From Durusdinium trenchii (lineage: Eukaryota > Sar > Dinophyceae > Suessiales > Symbiodiniaceae), in assembly GCA_963970005.1 (NCBI GenBank), contig CAXAMN010025650.1, forward strand, positions 254,201 to 318,200: a stretch of 64,000 nucleotides of DNA, given 5' to 3'. Within the stretch, counting starts at the first letter, position 1. Every line of letters begins with the position of its first letter. A model generated the notes under the pieces. That model worked only from the letters and a program-made list of their open reading frames with translations. It was not told the origin of the DNA and ran no database searches. Both the position numbers and the translations under genes were made by a program. Shown here in pieces: positions 12,801-18,061 of the stretch.

Positions 12801-15800
12801 CTGCCCAGATACTCCGCATACTAAAGTTGTACTACAAAGTCGCCAGTTGTCATCTTCCAGCTCCACAGATTGGTACTAAGGTTGCACGACAAAGTCGCCA
12901 GTTCTCATCTTCCAGCTCCACAGATTGCTCCGCGTACTAAAGTTGTACTACAAAGTCGCCAGTTCTCAGCTTCCAGCTCCTCAGGTTCCTTCGCGTACTA
13001 CAGTTGTACTACAAAGTCGTCAGTTCTCATCTGCCAGCTCCACAGATTGCTCCGCGTACTACAGTTGTATACAAAGTCGCCAGTTCTCAGCTTCCAGCTA
13101 CCCGCGTACTACAGTTGTACTACAAAGTCGCCAGTTCTCAGCCTCCACCTCAGGTCCACCTCGCCAGATTACTCTGCGTACTAAAGTTGGACTAAAAAGT
13201 CGTCAATTCTCATCTTCCAGCTCCCCAGATACTCCGCGTACTAAAGTTGTACTACAAAGTCGCCAGTTCTCATCTTCCAGCTCCCCAGATACTCCGCGTA
13301 CTCAAGTTGTAGTACAAAGTCGCCAGTTCTCAGCTTCCAGCTCCACAGATTGCTCCGCGCATTAAAGTTGCACTACAAAGTCGCCAGTTCTCATCTTCCA
13401 GCTGCGCACATACTCCGCATACTAAAGTTGCGCTACAAAGTCGCCAGTTCTCAGCTTCCAGCTCCAGATGCTGTGCCTGCCACGAAATCTGCGCATGGAG
13501 GTTCGCAAAGTGCTGTGCCTGCGATGAAAACTGCGCATGGAGGCGCACAAGGTACTGTGCCTGCCACGAAATCTGCACATAGAGGTTCACAAAGTGCTGC
13601 GCCTGCCACGAAATCTGCGCGTCGAGGTTCACAAAGTGCTGCGCCTGCCACGAAATCTGCGCATGGAGGTNNNNNNNNNNTCACAAAGTGCTGCGCCTGC
13701 CACGAAATCTGCGCATGGAGGTTCACACAGTGCTGCGCCTGCCACGAAATCTGCGCTTCAAGAAACAAGTGAAAACTCCAATCACAATGGAGGGACGATT
13801 CCGCCCATGATCCGAGACCGTCTCGCAACTGTCGTTCCGCGGAGCTTCCCCGTCGAGGTTCGGAGAAGCGTGGAGGTTCACAAAGTGCTGTGCCTGCCAC
13901 GCAATCTTGCGCATGGAGGTTCACAAAGTGCTGCACCTGCCACGAAATCTGCGCATGGAGGTTCACACAGTGCTGTGCCTGCCACGAAATCTGCACATGG
14001 AGGTTCACAACGTGCTGCACCTGCCACGAAATCTGCGCGTGGAGGTTCACAAAGTGCTGCACCTGCCACGAAATCTGCGCATGGAGGTTCACAAAGGCCT
14101 GCCACGAAATCTGCACATGGAGGTCTAGAGCTAGAGCTATTGAAACTAGAGCTAACTGGAGCCAGAGCTATTGAAACTAGAGCTAACTGGAGCTAGAGCT
14201 ATTGAAACTAGAGCTACCTGGAGCCAGAGCTCTTGAAACTAGAGCTAACTGGAGCTAGAGCTCTTGAAACTAGAGCTAACTGGAGCTAGAGCTCTTGAAG
14301 CTAGAGCTAACTGGATGATGAGTGGTGTATGATGAGTGGTGTCTGATGAGTGGTGTATGATGAGTGGTGTATGATGAGTGGTGTAATGAAAAGTGGTGTA
14401 TGATGAGTGGTGTATGATGAGTGGTGTATGATGAGTGGTGTATGATGAGTGGTGATTGATGAGTGGCGTATGATGAGTGGTAAATGATGACTGGTGTATA
14501 TTGAGTGGTGTATGATGAGTGGTGCATGATGAGTGGTGTATGATGAGTGGTGTATGATGAGTGGTGTAATTATAAGTGGTGTATGATGAGTGGTGTATGA
14601 TGAGTGGTGTATGATGAGTGGTATGATGAGTGGTGGTTGATGAGTGGTGTATGATGAGTGGTGTATGATGACTGGTGTATATTGAGTGGTGTATGATAAG
14701 TTGTGTATGATGAGTGGTGTATGATGAGTGGTGTATGATGAGTGGTGTATGGTGAGTTGTGTATGATGAGTGGTGTATGATGAATGATGTAAATGTTCGT
14801 AACACGGAAGTTCCTCTAAACTTCCTTTGACCAAAGGGTTTATTGCGTTTTCCAAAAAGTCGAGGTTTGGCTCCTGAGACGCCGAGGCTCTTCACTCAGA
14901 CAAGTTGAAGGCGTACTTTGATGATCATCCAGATGACAAGGTTGCCTTGCAAAGGAGCTTCGAACACCTTTTCGTTTCAACTTTTTTCTTAGACCATCTT
15001 ACTAACTTTGGCCGCAGTGGCAGATCTGTGTGAGCAGACATGTGCCTTTCGGAAAATGCAATAATTTCGCCTTTGTGGTAGAGTTGTGCATGGCATTGCC
15101 GTTTCTCTTGAAGCACAACGTGTTGGCTGGTTCTTTCGCGCTTAATTACCCACGAAACGCAGAAGCTTGGAGAGCCTTGTCGCTATGGTGAAGTTGCAAC
15201 TTATTGAAGGATTGTACACGTTTCCCTTAATTCTAGGAGCCAAATGATGAGTGGGAGCGCTTCTTCAAGCGGTGAGTTTCCTTGAAGAAGCGTGAACTAT
15301 CCTGCGTTCTAGTTAGCAGCTTAAGTAAGGTAGTAGCTACCTCTCCCTTACTTGATTAGTAGGGAGGGGAGGGGGAGCGGGCCTTTAAAAGAACATTGCT
15401 TGGCCAAAAAACCGCTTTGCAGAGATTGATCTCCACCTGGCCTTCGTCTCCGCACCCCACTGGTTGAGAACCGAACCTGAAAGACCAGATGTGCTCTTGC
15501 ACTTTTGCTCTTGCTTTCTACCTACTAGCAAAGACCAGATGTGCTCTTGCACTTTTGCTCTTGCTTTCTACCTACTAGCGATGGCCAATAGCGATGGCCT
15601 TCTGCTTTCTACCTCGTGGATCGTTTGATGTCTACATTTTCGTGCCTTGCCCGTTGGCCTTTGCTTTTTGGCGACATGTCTGTACGTGGTTGACATACAG
15701 AAGTATCCGAAGGGAGATTTTGCGGACCTGAGCGCCTGACTTGAGGTTTGGGTCATTTGCCAGTGTATGTATATATATATATAGTAGCGATGGCCTCCAA

Positions 15801-16502
15801 CCTAGAAGTGATGGCCTCCAACCTACTAGCGATGGCCTCCAACCTATATACAGAAATTTCTTTGCTTCCTGCTCCTTCATCAAACATGAAAGTTTCTTTG
15901 CGAAGGATGCAACGGCAACTGCGAGAGAAGAAATCAATCAGAGCCCATTTGAAAACTGCAGGGGCCCAAGTGCTTTGAAGAGGGCAGGATTGAGGGGTTG
16001 ACGACAATTAAACTCGCTAAAGCTTCAAAGCCTTGTTTTTTTGTGTTAACGCATTCATTTCCTTTCTCCGAATTCTTTCCAGAAAGGTGCCGTCTTACTT
16101 GGTGCCAGAAGACTTCACCAACTCCACTCCGGTGCCGTGGCTCAAGCTTTGATTCGCTTCGGCCAACGTGTTTGTGCTTTGAACCTGCGAGGTGCAGAAG
16201 GCAGTGCGTGACGTCAATAAGGCGAAGGGCAAGATCTCTGGACACTTGAGAAGGCCGATAGCTTTACTATTGGCCTCCAACCTACTAGCGTTGGAAATTC
16301 TAGATTCTAGTCTTGCGTTGGTTTTCCTTCAATGTCTTCCACGTGGCAACCGAGGAAGCGAATCATGAAAGCCAAACAGCAGGACAGCGCCAGCAGCCTT
16401 TGACAATAAACCTGCACCTGGAATCAGTGTTTTGATCGGTTGCAGGATCCATTGCAGAGCGATACAGGTCCTCAAAAAAGACGCGTGGAGCCAAGCAGCA
16501 CA
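732..16502 (+). CDS. DDX56/DBP9-like: DEAD-box RNA helicase, DDX56/Dbp9 type, split into many small exons
   Basis: An ATP-dependent RNA helicase; DDX56/Dbp9 proteins act in the nucleolus on large ribosomal subunit assembly. Conserved blocks occur in the right order on one strand: ARTGSGKT (motif I), LVLVPTKE (Ia), ILDEADLMFSFGYEE (II), LVSATLSEE (III), FNQGLVELLIAGT (around motif IV/V), RGVDL (V), VHRVGRCARGG (VI), then the C-terminal blocks RYRVEDM, LHSDKLKAYFDDHP and PSYLVPEDF, which are typical of DDX56/Dbp9 rather than other DEAD-box families. An acidic insert sits between the FNQG and RGVDL blocks; the family has an insertion at this position. Some introns are as short as 55 and 85 bp, others exceed 3 kb. 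No exon for motif Ib or the N-terminus was found. The coordinates are the envelope of recognised exons; the true gene probably extends on both sides. Confidence 0.85.
818..870 (+). repeat. CTACTAG-family cluster, GTTGGAGGCC words
   Basis: Two degenerate copies of the GGTTGGAGGCCatcGCTA word, in the intron after motif I. Confidence 0.75.
1093..1140 (+). CDS. Helicase exon: motif Ia
   Basis: Reads GVATPLSGLVLVPTKE. The LVPTKE form of motif Ia is typical of DDX56/Dbp9. A TGCAG precedes it. The next exon resumes the motif with ELIAQVHGVMTSL. Confidence 0.8.
1255..1335 (+). repeat. GCTGGT/GCGGTG low-complexity tract
   Basis: Short-period repeats of GCTGGTGCTGGTGCTG type inside an intron. They create artefactual open frames on both strands (His/Gln-rich and Pro/Ala-rich). 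Confidence 0.7.
1942..1990 (+). CDS. Helicase exon following motif Ia
   Basis: Reads ELIAQVHGVMTSL, which lines up with the family segment ELARQ.. directly after VPTK. Acceptor TTTGTCCAG. The right edge is uncertain. Confidence 0.65.
2056..2112 (-). repeat. CTACTAG-family cluster
   Basis: Reverse-orientation words (CTAGTAGCGTCCTTGCTC, TATGGCCAGGAGCCCC). Confidence 0.8.
3088..3158 (+). repeat. CTACTAG-family cluster, TAACAAG words
   Basis: Four forward words with TAACAAGTGCC and TAACAAGAAG endings. Confidence 0.85.
3357..3482 (-). repeat. CTACTAG-family cluster, mixed words
   Basis: Reverse words of the GATGGCCTCCAACC type followed, after a short spacer, by AGCTTCTTGTTC and GATGCCAGGAGCCCC types. 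Confidence 0.8.
4279..4376 (-). repeat. CTACTAG-family cluster just upstream of the DEAD exon
   Basis: Five reverse words ending about 18 bp before the DEAD-motif exon, so the cluster makes up the 3' part of that intron. Confidence 0.85.
4394..4462 (+). CDS. Helicase exon: motif II (DEAD box)
   Basis: Reads LKILILDEADLMFSFGYEED. DEAD is the Walker B motif for ATP hydrolysis, and the following LxFSFGxEE is specific to DDX56/Dbp9. Acceptor AATGGCAG. The donor appears to be GA or GC rather than GT. Confidence 0.9.
4513..4565 (+). CDS. Helicase exon between motifs II and III
   Basis: Reads DSEVKSLCALMPPQYQA, which fits the family pattern (E-L-K-S-L-x-x-x-L-P-x-x-Y-Q) placed directly after FGxEE. 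Confidence 0.75.
4789..4837 (+). CDS. Helicase exon: motif III (SAT)
   Basis: Reads AILVSATLSEEVQQLK. SAT links ATP hydrolysis to RNA unwinding in this superfamily. Confidence 0.85.
5210..5287 (+). CDS. Helicase exon at the end of RecA-like domain 1
   Basis: Reads GLMLHKPVVLKLEEPRVTG, matching the family segment LHNPVxLKL(x)E. Acceptor AGCTCAG. Confidence 0.8.
5345..5512 (+). repeat. CTACTAG-family cluster, long
   Basis: At least seven forward words, mostly GAACAAGTGC and TAACAAG types, ending in a reverse word (CTTCTTGTTACTAC). An AAGCTTC motif lies on both sides but is too short to call a duplication. Confidence 0.85.
5584..5655 (+). CDS. Helicase exon opening RecA-like domain 2
   Basis: Reads FYFICHKTDKYLILYTLLTL, matching the family block (Q)F-x-V-x-C-x-E-x-D-K-F-L-L-L-Y-x-L-L-K-L. 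Confidence 0.8.
5778..5900. repeat. Hairpin repeat containing GGAAGGTAAGG
   Basis: Arms GAGAAAAAGGAAGGTAAG and the reverse complement CACCTTCCTTTTCTTC enclose an AT/GC-mixed centre. Related copies lie near 25565, 29450, 37450 and 37560. Confidence 0.65.
6111..6195 (+). CDS. Helicase exon: domain 2, SVLNxELP block
   Basis: Reads LERFSINSAVLNSELPHAS, equivalent to the family block LExFxIxxxVLNxELPxxSR. The donor is GT at 6196, after the first base of the Arg codon, and the intron is spliced to 6408 so that the codon reads CGG. Confidence 0.85.
6408..6470 (+). CDS. Helicase exon: FNQG / LLIAGT block
   Basis: Reads QNILDTFNQGLVELLIAGTQ, matching HIIxxFNxGxxDxLIATD. The usual T-D after IA is G-T here, which could be real divergence. 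Phase 1 join from the preceding exon; donor GTCTCAGG. Confidence 0.85.
6471..7860. other. Intron of the helicase gene
   Basis: About 1.4 kb between recognised exons. It holds a partial GGAAGG-rich arm near 6525 and degenerate satellite pieces. Open frames here (a 172-residue minus frame at 6789-7307, for example) look non-coding. Confidence 0.5.
6880..7105 (-). repeat. Degenerate copies of the 42-bp satellite unit
   Basis: Scattered reverse-orientation fragments (TTCGTGGCAGGCACAGCGCT and relatives) match the unit tandemly repeated at 13.47-14.12 kb. Confidence 0.55.
7861..7910 (+). CDS. Helicase exon: start of acidic insert
   Basis: Reads AIEEEEDEAEVGLVLKR after a GCATCGCAG acceptor. It begins an acidic insert between the LLIAGT and RGVDL blocks. 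Confidence 0.55.
7925..8043 (+). repeat. CTACTAG-family cluster
   Basis: Forward words including GAACAAAGGGCATCG, GAGCAAGAAG, TAGCTCCTGGCATTA and TAACAAGGGCATTA; it fills the short intron between two acidic exons. Confidence 0.85.
8106..8198 (+). CDS. Helicase exon: acidic insert
   Basis: Reads GDWEEGEEGEEEELDGDEEE and continues with Lys/Glu-rich residues; acceptor CTGTCAG. Its assignment to the helicase rests on position and composition. Confidence 0.5.
   Translation, partial: GDWEEGEEGEEEELDGDEEEKSETEECQEK
8220..8335 (+). repeat. Possible degenerate copy of the AAGGAAGCTCCCC family left end
   Basis: Contains the family's opening TCTAGGAACCAATTCAATCATGCGAGC, but the palindrome itself is missing or decayed. 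Confidence 0.35.
8806..9062. repeat. CTACTAG-family: one forward pair, then a reverse cluster
   Basis: 8806-8840 carries forward words (GAGCATTCTTGCTG, TAACAAGAAG). 8936-9062 carries six or more reverse words (GATGGCCTCCACC, AAGGCCAGGAGCCCC, CGTCCTTGCTC). Confidence 0.8.
9172..9258 (+). CDS. Helicase exon: poly-acidic run
   Basis: A long purine tract encodes EEDEEVEEEEEEEEEEDGEE. The last part (9214-9244) is duplicated exactly at 9369-9399 on the far side of a small intron-like insertion. Confidence 0.45.
9299..9370 (-). repeat. CTACTAG-family cluster between duplicated exon edges
   Basis: Reverse words (GATGCACTTGTTACTACTAG and relatives). The final CTAG supplies an AG exactly before the second copy of the duplicated acidic coding sequence. 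Confidence 0.85.
9371..9483 (+). CDS. Helicase exon: end of acidic insert
   Basis: Reads EEEDGEEVEEKATEQNQKGK and then a Gln/Glu-rich stretch ending IVGDEDIGF, which would lead into the RGVDL block. The acidic frame is chosen over a basic alternative frame because it agrees with the exons before it. Confidence 0.5.
9484..10396. other. Intron of the helicase gene
   Basis: Only one short reverse repeat word (near 9935) and no recognisable exon in about 900 bp. Confidence 0.4.
10397..10417 (+). CDS. Helicase micro-exon: motif V (RGVDL)
   Basis: Reads RGVDLNN. Motif V in this superfamily is (A/S)RGxD and contacts RNA and ATP. The exon is only about 20 bp, and the following exon continues the family text exactly. 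Confidence 0.6.
10487..10534 (+). CDS. Helicase exon after motif V
   Basis: Reads VTTVLNADVPTTVRDY; the family has VxxVxNxDxPxTxxxYxHRxGR. The donor GTCATG follows the Tyr codon, and the next exon begins VHRVGR, restoring the motif in frame. Confidence 0.9.
10775..10832 (+). repeat. CTACTAG-family cluster
   Basis: Three forward words (GAGCAAGAACG, GGGCTCCTGGCATCG, GAGCAATGTTCG) directly before a copy of the palindromic AAGGAAGCTCCCC element. Confidence 0.8.
10840..11050 (+). repeat. Palindromic AAGGAAGCTCCCC element, most complete copy
   Basis: A strong stem (GCTTCTTCAAGG...AAGCTCCCC against GGGGAGCTTCCTTGAAGAAGC, 10862-10925) is followed by GTGAGCGATCCTGCATCC, a TAGTAGCTTAAGTAGCTAG segment and a TTAATTAATTAAG segment. 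Related copies are at about 15225, 33170 (reverse), 39130, 42775 and 53570. Confidence 0.7.
11096..11143 (+). CDS. Helicase exon: motif VI
   Basis: Reads VHRVGRCARGGASGTA, equivalent to the HRxGRTARG motif that contacts ATP; the usual Thr is Cys here. A GAG precedes the GTC codon. Confidence 0.9.
11193..11243 (-). repeat. CTACTAG-family insertion with 9-bp flanking duplication
   Basis: Two reverse words (AATAGCAATGGCCCCCACC, AATAGCGATGGCTTCCAACC) lie between two copies of CATGGATTT (11184-11192 and 11244-11252). Confidence 0.75.
11510..11564 (+). CDS. Helicase exon: LQPLPMQISDAERF
   Basis: Matches the family segment LPYQFxMxExExFRYR. It ends TTTC with donor GTATCC. Confidence 0.8.
11565..11619 (+). 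other. 55-bp intron
   Basis: GT...AG intron whose removal joins TTTC to GCTATCGAGTA and gives F-RYRVEDM in phase. It is one of the smallest introns in the gene. Confidence 0.75.
11620..11639 (+). CDS. Helicase 20-bp micro-exon
   Basis: Encodes (R)YRVEDM. Donor GTGGGG; joins to GCACGAGGTCTG in the next exon. Confidence 0.75.
11725..11784 (+). CDS. Helicase exon: RGLTKKVVAKYRARELQLE
   Basis: Matches the family helix A-M-R-x-V-T-K-x-A-x-x-x-A-R-L-K-E. The donor appears to be GC (CTCGAG|GCGGGG), a class used by dinoflagellates. Confidence 0.85.
11818..11890 (-). repeat. CTACTAG-family cluster
   Basis: Reverse words of the GATGGCCTCCAACC type, several diverged. Confidence 0.7.
12111..13467 (+). 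repeat. Tandem array, about 60-bp unit, about 22 copies
   Basis: Each unit carries GTACTAAAGTTGTACTACA, then AAGTCGCCAGTTCTCA, then TCTTCCAGCTCC and a variable CCAGATACTCCGC. Because 60 is a multiple of three, long artefactual open frames run through it on both strands. Single-base and small-indel variants mark many copies. Confidence 0.95.
13468..14124 (+). repeat. Tandem array, 42-bp unit, with an assembly gap
   Basis: Unit parts are AGTGCTGTGCCTGCCACG and AAATCTGCGCATGGAGGTTC. The array is interrupted by the N run at 13671-13680 and by about 120 bp of unrelated sequence (about 13757-13877). It is open in several frames because the unit is 14 codons long. Confidence 0.95.
13671..13680. other. 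Assembly gap (10 N)
   Basis: Ten unknown bases inside the 42-bp array, so the true copy number is unknown. Confidence 0.99.
14124..14316 (+). repeat. Tandem array, 33-bp unit
   Basis: About six copies of a unit built from GAGCTAGAGCTATTGAAAC and TAGAGCTAACTGGA; TATT alternates with TCTT between copies. Confidence 0.95.
14313..14794 (+). repeat. Tandem array, 14-bp unit TGATGAGTGGTGTA
   Basis: About 34 copies with regular variants. The minus-strand reading is a His/Ser/Thr/Tyr-rich open frame that I treat as an artefact. Confidence 0.95.
14887..14944 (+). CDS. Helicase exon: ALHSDKLKAYFDDHP
   Basis: Matches the family hallmark LLHSEKLKxxFEDNPxDL. It starts after GCCGAG and ends around the Gln codon of VALQ. 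Confidence 0.9.
15225..15390 (+). repeat. Palindromic AAGGAAGCTCCCC family, shortened copy
   Basis: GCGCTTCTTCAAG and CTTGAAGAAGCGTGA arms with a short centre, then ATCCTGCGTTCTAG and the CTACCTCTCCCTTACTTGAT tail seen also in the 42.8-kb copy. Confidence 0.65.
15480..15579 (+). repeat. Perfect 50-bp tandem duplication
   Basis: Two identical 50-bp copies start AAAGACCAGATGTGCTC and end CTACCTACTAGC, so the copy boundary coincides with the CTACTAG core. Confidence 0.9.
15574..15602 (-). repeat. CTACTAG-family insertion with 12-bp flanking duplication
   Basis: Two GATGGCC words lie between two copies of TGCTTTCTACCT (15562-15573 and 15603-15614). Confidence 0.75.
15783..15850 (-). repeat. CTACTAG-family cluster beside an AT microsatellite
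   Basis: Three GATGGCCTCCAACC words flanked by TATATATA on the left and TATATAC on the right. Confidence 0.8.
15903..15954 (+). CDS. Helicase exon: basic linker
   Basis: Reads RQLREKKSIRAHLK, which would join to VPSYLVPEDF as in the family (..KPHLxxVPxYLVP). Confidence 0.6.
16082..16145 (+). CDS. Helicase exon: VPSYLVPEDF
   Basis: Matches the C-terminal DDX56/Dbp9 block VPxYLVPxxL. It starts after TTTCCAG or after CAGAAAG and continues TNSTPVPW. Confidence 0.75.
16197..16248 (+). CDS. Helicase exon: KAVRDVNKAKGK
   Basis: Lysine-rich segment after a GTGCAG acceptor, consistent with the basic C-terminal tail of the family. Confidence 0.5.
16268..16300 (-). repeat. CTACTAG-family word pair
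   Basis: TTGGCCTCCAACCTACTAGCG with degenerate flanks. Confidence 0.6.
16446..16502 (+). CDS. Helicase exon: DPLQSDTGPQKRRVEPSST
   Basis: Follows a GTTGCAG acceptor and gives a short basic segment; DPL(x)S occurs near the C-terminus of related proteins as I remember them. It runs into a small repeat and then into the retroelement, so the stop codon is not resolved here. Confidence 0.5.
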
Positions 16503-16504
16503 GA

Positions 16505-16541
16505 GCCCCTAGTAGCTTCTTGTTCTTAGTAGTAAGGCCAG
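16505..16541 (-). repeat. Left half of a CTACTAG cluster, ending in the 5' target duplication
   Basis: Reverse words end with AGTAGTAAGGCCAG (16528-16541). The same 14 bases resume at 24879, after the retroelement. Confidence 0.9.
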
Positions 16542-16543
16542 TT

Positions 16544-18061
16544 ATGATCCTCCCAGCATGCGCTCAGCTTTTCGTAGATTCGGTGGCCGTGCGAAACATT
16601 CTCGCTGCACATATCACCACGTGGTACATACCACCAAGTTCAAATCCTACTACTAACACGGTTCACCTATCCCTCAAGCTATGGGCAACAGTGATTTGGG
16701 AAGGTCATCTTCCGATTACAACCAAGACAGACATTTTCGCATCAGCATGGCACGCTGCAAGTGCTTTTCTCGGTCCACAAGTCCAGGTCAGATCCATTCT
16801 GAGAGGTAAAAGGTTATCGCCAGAAGAAAGTTTTGCTGGGTATATTGCTCAAGAAGAAAAAGATTCTCCCCTAAACAGAGTTCACTTGATTGGAGTGCTA
16901 TCCGGGGGTGGCAGCAAAGCCGATCTTGCTCTTCGCACAAACCAGGCCATGACTGACTTCCTTTTACAAAGTGGAGCTTCGAGCATCCAAACACCACAAT
17001 TCGTCAAAGACGTTTTGACTTTGGCAGGTGTCACCAGATTTCAACAAATACTTGCCATGAGTGACTCGGAAATGAAGCTTGAGCAAATCAAGCAAACAGC
17101 TCTATACTACCACATACCTTTGCCGGACTTCGCTGATTTTCAGGCCGACACGACCAAACGCATTCGCAAATTTGTCGCAAGGCGCTTTCAGCAGACCAAT
17201 GTCCATAAAGCCGCGGATTTTCGTTTGTCCGACCACTTGTTCCACGATACAAACGGGGAGTCCATCCCGCATGGTACGGACTCAACCAAGTCCCAGGGAG
17301 TCTTTTTGATCGACGCCCAAGAAGCACTCGAGTTTCAGCAGAATCACCAATCAGCTTCTCTACCATGTATCATGGTAGTGTTGGGACCTACCTGCCCACT
17401 CGAGTCGAAGTCCTGTCATCCTTGCAATTTGCCAGCCACAGACGCACAAGACGCCAAAGTCGTGATAGCGGCTTGTGTCCACATGTTAGGCACGGCTAAG
17501 GCAGTTTTGCGTGGTGCCGATCAGGATGACATTAATACGGAACCCACCTCTGTTGTCGCATTCACCGCATGGCGTTCCGAGCTTGCTGACTCCCTTTGGG
17601 GTCAACTGTGTGACGGTCCATTAAAGACAATATGGAAAACTTTCTCGATCGATCCCACACGAAACGTTGTGAACAAGCCTTGGGGTCGAAGTTGGCGGAA
17701 CAATAACCAGGCCGTAGAACCAGAGCAAGCCGAGAGCTTCCAAGTACATGTTCGACTCTACACCTCCAAGATCTCCGCAGTTCTTGCCCAGTCGGGATCA
17801 CAAGGCATATTTGTCAATCCAAAGACTGCCGACGGAAATTTGATCGATACATCATATGCGGTGGTCTGGCTCCGCGACCATGACCATACCCAAGCATTAG
17901 AAGCAGCAAAGAAGATTCCCGAGCATGCAGGACTAGTTGTCTCCTTCCGGGGAAAAAAGGATACGGCCTCAGAGTGCCCAGTTCAGTGTACGAAGAAGCA
18001 CAGAATCTCCTTACTCCGTCACTTCCTAAGCAAACACATATTCCTGCAAACTGCTTCGTAA
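16544..18061 (+). CDS. Retroelement 1 ORF1, first part
   Basis: About 505 residues from the ATG at 16544; an in-frame ATG at 16520 lies in the flanking repeat and is not part of the element. The segment ILRGKRLSPEES followed by LIGVLSGGGSK resembles a ubiquitin-like (beta-grasp) fold with a Gly-Gly-Gly end, an impression from memory and not a proven domain. The rest matches no family I know. Another frame takes over at 17974-18061 and carries the ORF1 C-terminus. Confidence 0.7.
   Translation: MILPACAQLFVDSVAVRNILAAHITTWYIPPSSNPTTNTVHLSLKLWATVIWEGHLPITTKTDIFASAWHAASAFLGPQVQVRSILRGKRLSPEESFAGYIAQEEKDSPLNRVHLIGVLSGGGSKADLALRTNQAMTDFLLQSGASSIQTPQFVKDVLTLAGVTRFQQILAMSDSEMKLEQIKQTALYYHIPLPDFADFQADTTKRIRKFVARRFQQTNVHKAADFRLSDHLFHDTNGESIPHGTDSTKSQGVFLIDAQEALEFQQNHQSASLPCIMVVLGPTCPLESKSCHPCNLPATDAQDAKVVIAACVHMLGTAKAVLRGADQDDINTEPTSVVAFTAWRSELADSLWGQLCDGPLKTIWKTFSIDPTRNVVNKPWGRSWRNNNQAVEPEQAESFQVHVRLYTSKISAVLAQSGSQGIFVNPKTADGNLIDTSYAVVWLRDHDHTQALEAAKKIPEHAGLVVSFRGKKDTASECPVQCTKKHRISLLRHFLSKHIFLQTAS

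Larger units (their letters stand above)
11785..14886 (+). other. 3.1-kb intron filled with satellites
   Basis: Joins ELQLE to ALHSDKLKAYF. It begins with reverse CTACTAG-family words (11818-11890) and then carries four adjacent tandem arrays, listed separately. Confidence 0.75.
14945..15902. other. Intron of the helicase gene
   Basis: Contains a partial palindromic element, a 50-bp tandem duplication and CTACTAG-family insertions. No exon recognised. Confidence 0.5.

Noticed and set aside
12121..13365. Several open frames of 65-157 residues on both strands through the 60-bp array
   Set aside because: The unit length is a multiple of three, so frames stay open by periodicity; the helicase reading frame skips the region as an intron.
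13451..14196. Open frames of 219-221 residues on both strands in the 42-bp array
   Set aside because: Fourteen-codon periodicity and an N gap explain them; no protein-like conservation.
12111..14794. CRISPR-like regular arrays
   Set aside because: Units are tandem without unique spacers, the genome is eukaryotic, and no cas-like gene is present.
14245..14895. 216-residue minus-strand frame rich in His/Ser/Thr/Tyr
   Set aside because: Direct product of the 14-bp satellite, which gives open frames because three units make a whole number of codons.
16520..16543. ATG at 16520 as the start of retroelement ORF1
   Set aside because: It lies in the flanking small repeat outside the target duplication; the first ATG inside the element is at 16544, in the same frame.
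16620..16650. GTTCAAATCC, resembling a tRNA or SINE B box
   Set aside because: It lies inside retroelement ORF1 with no A box at the right distance.
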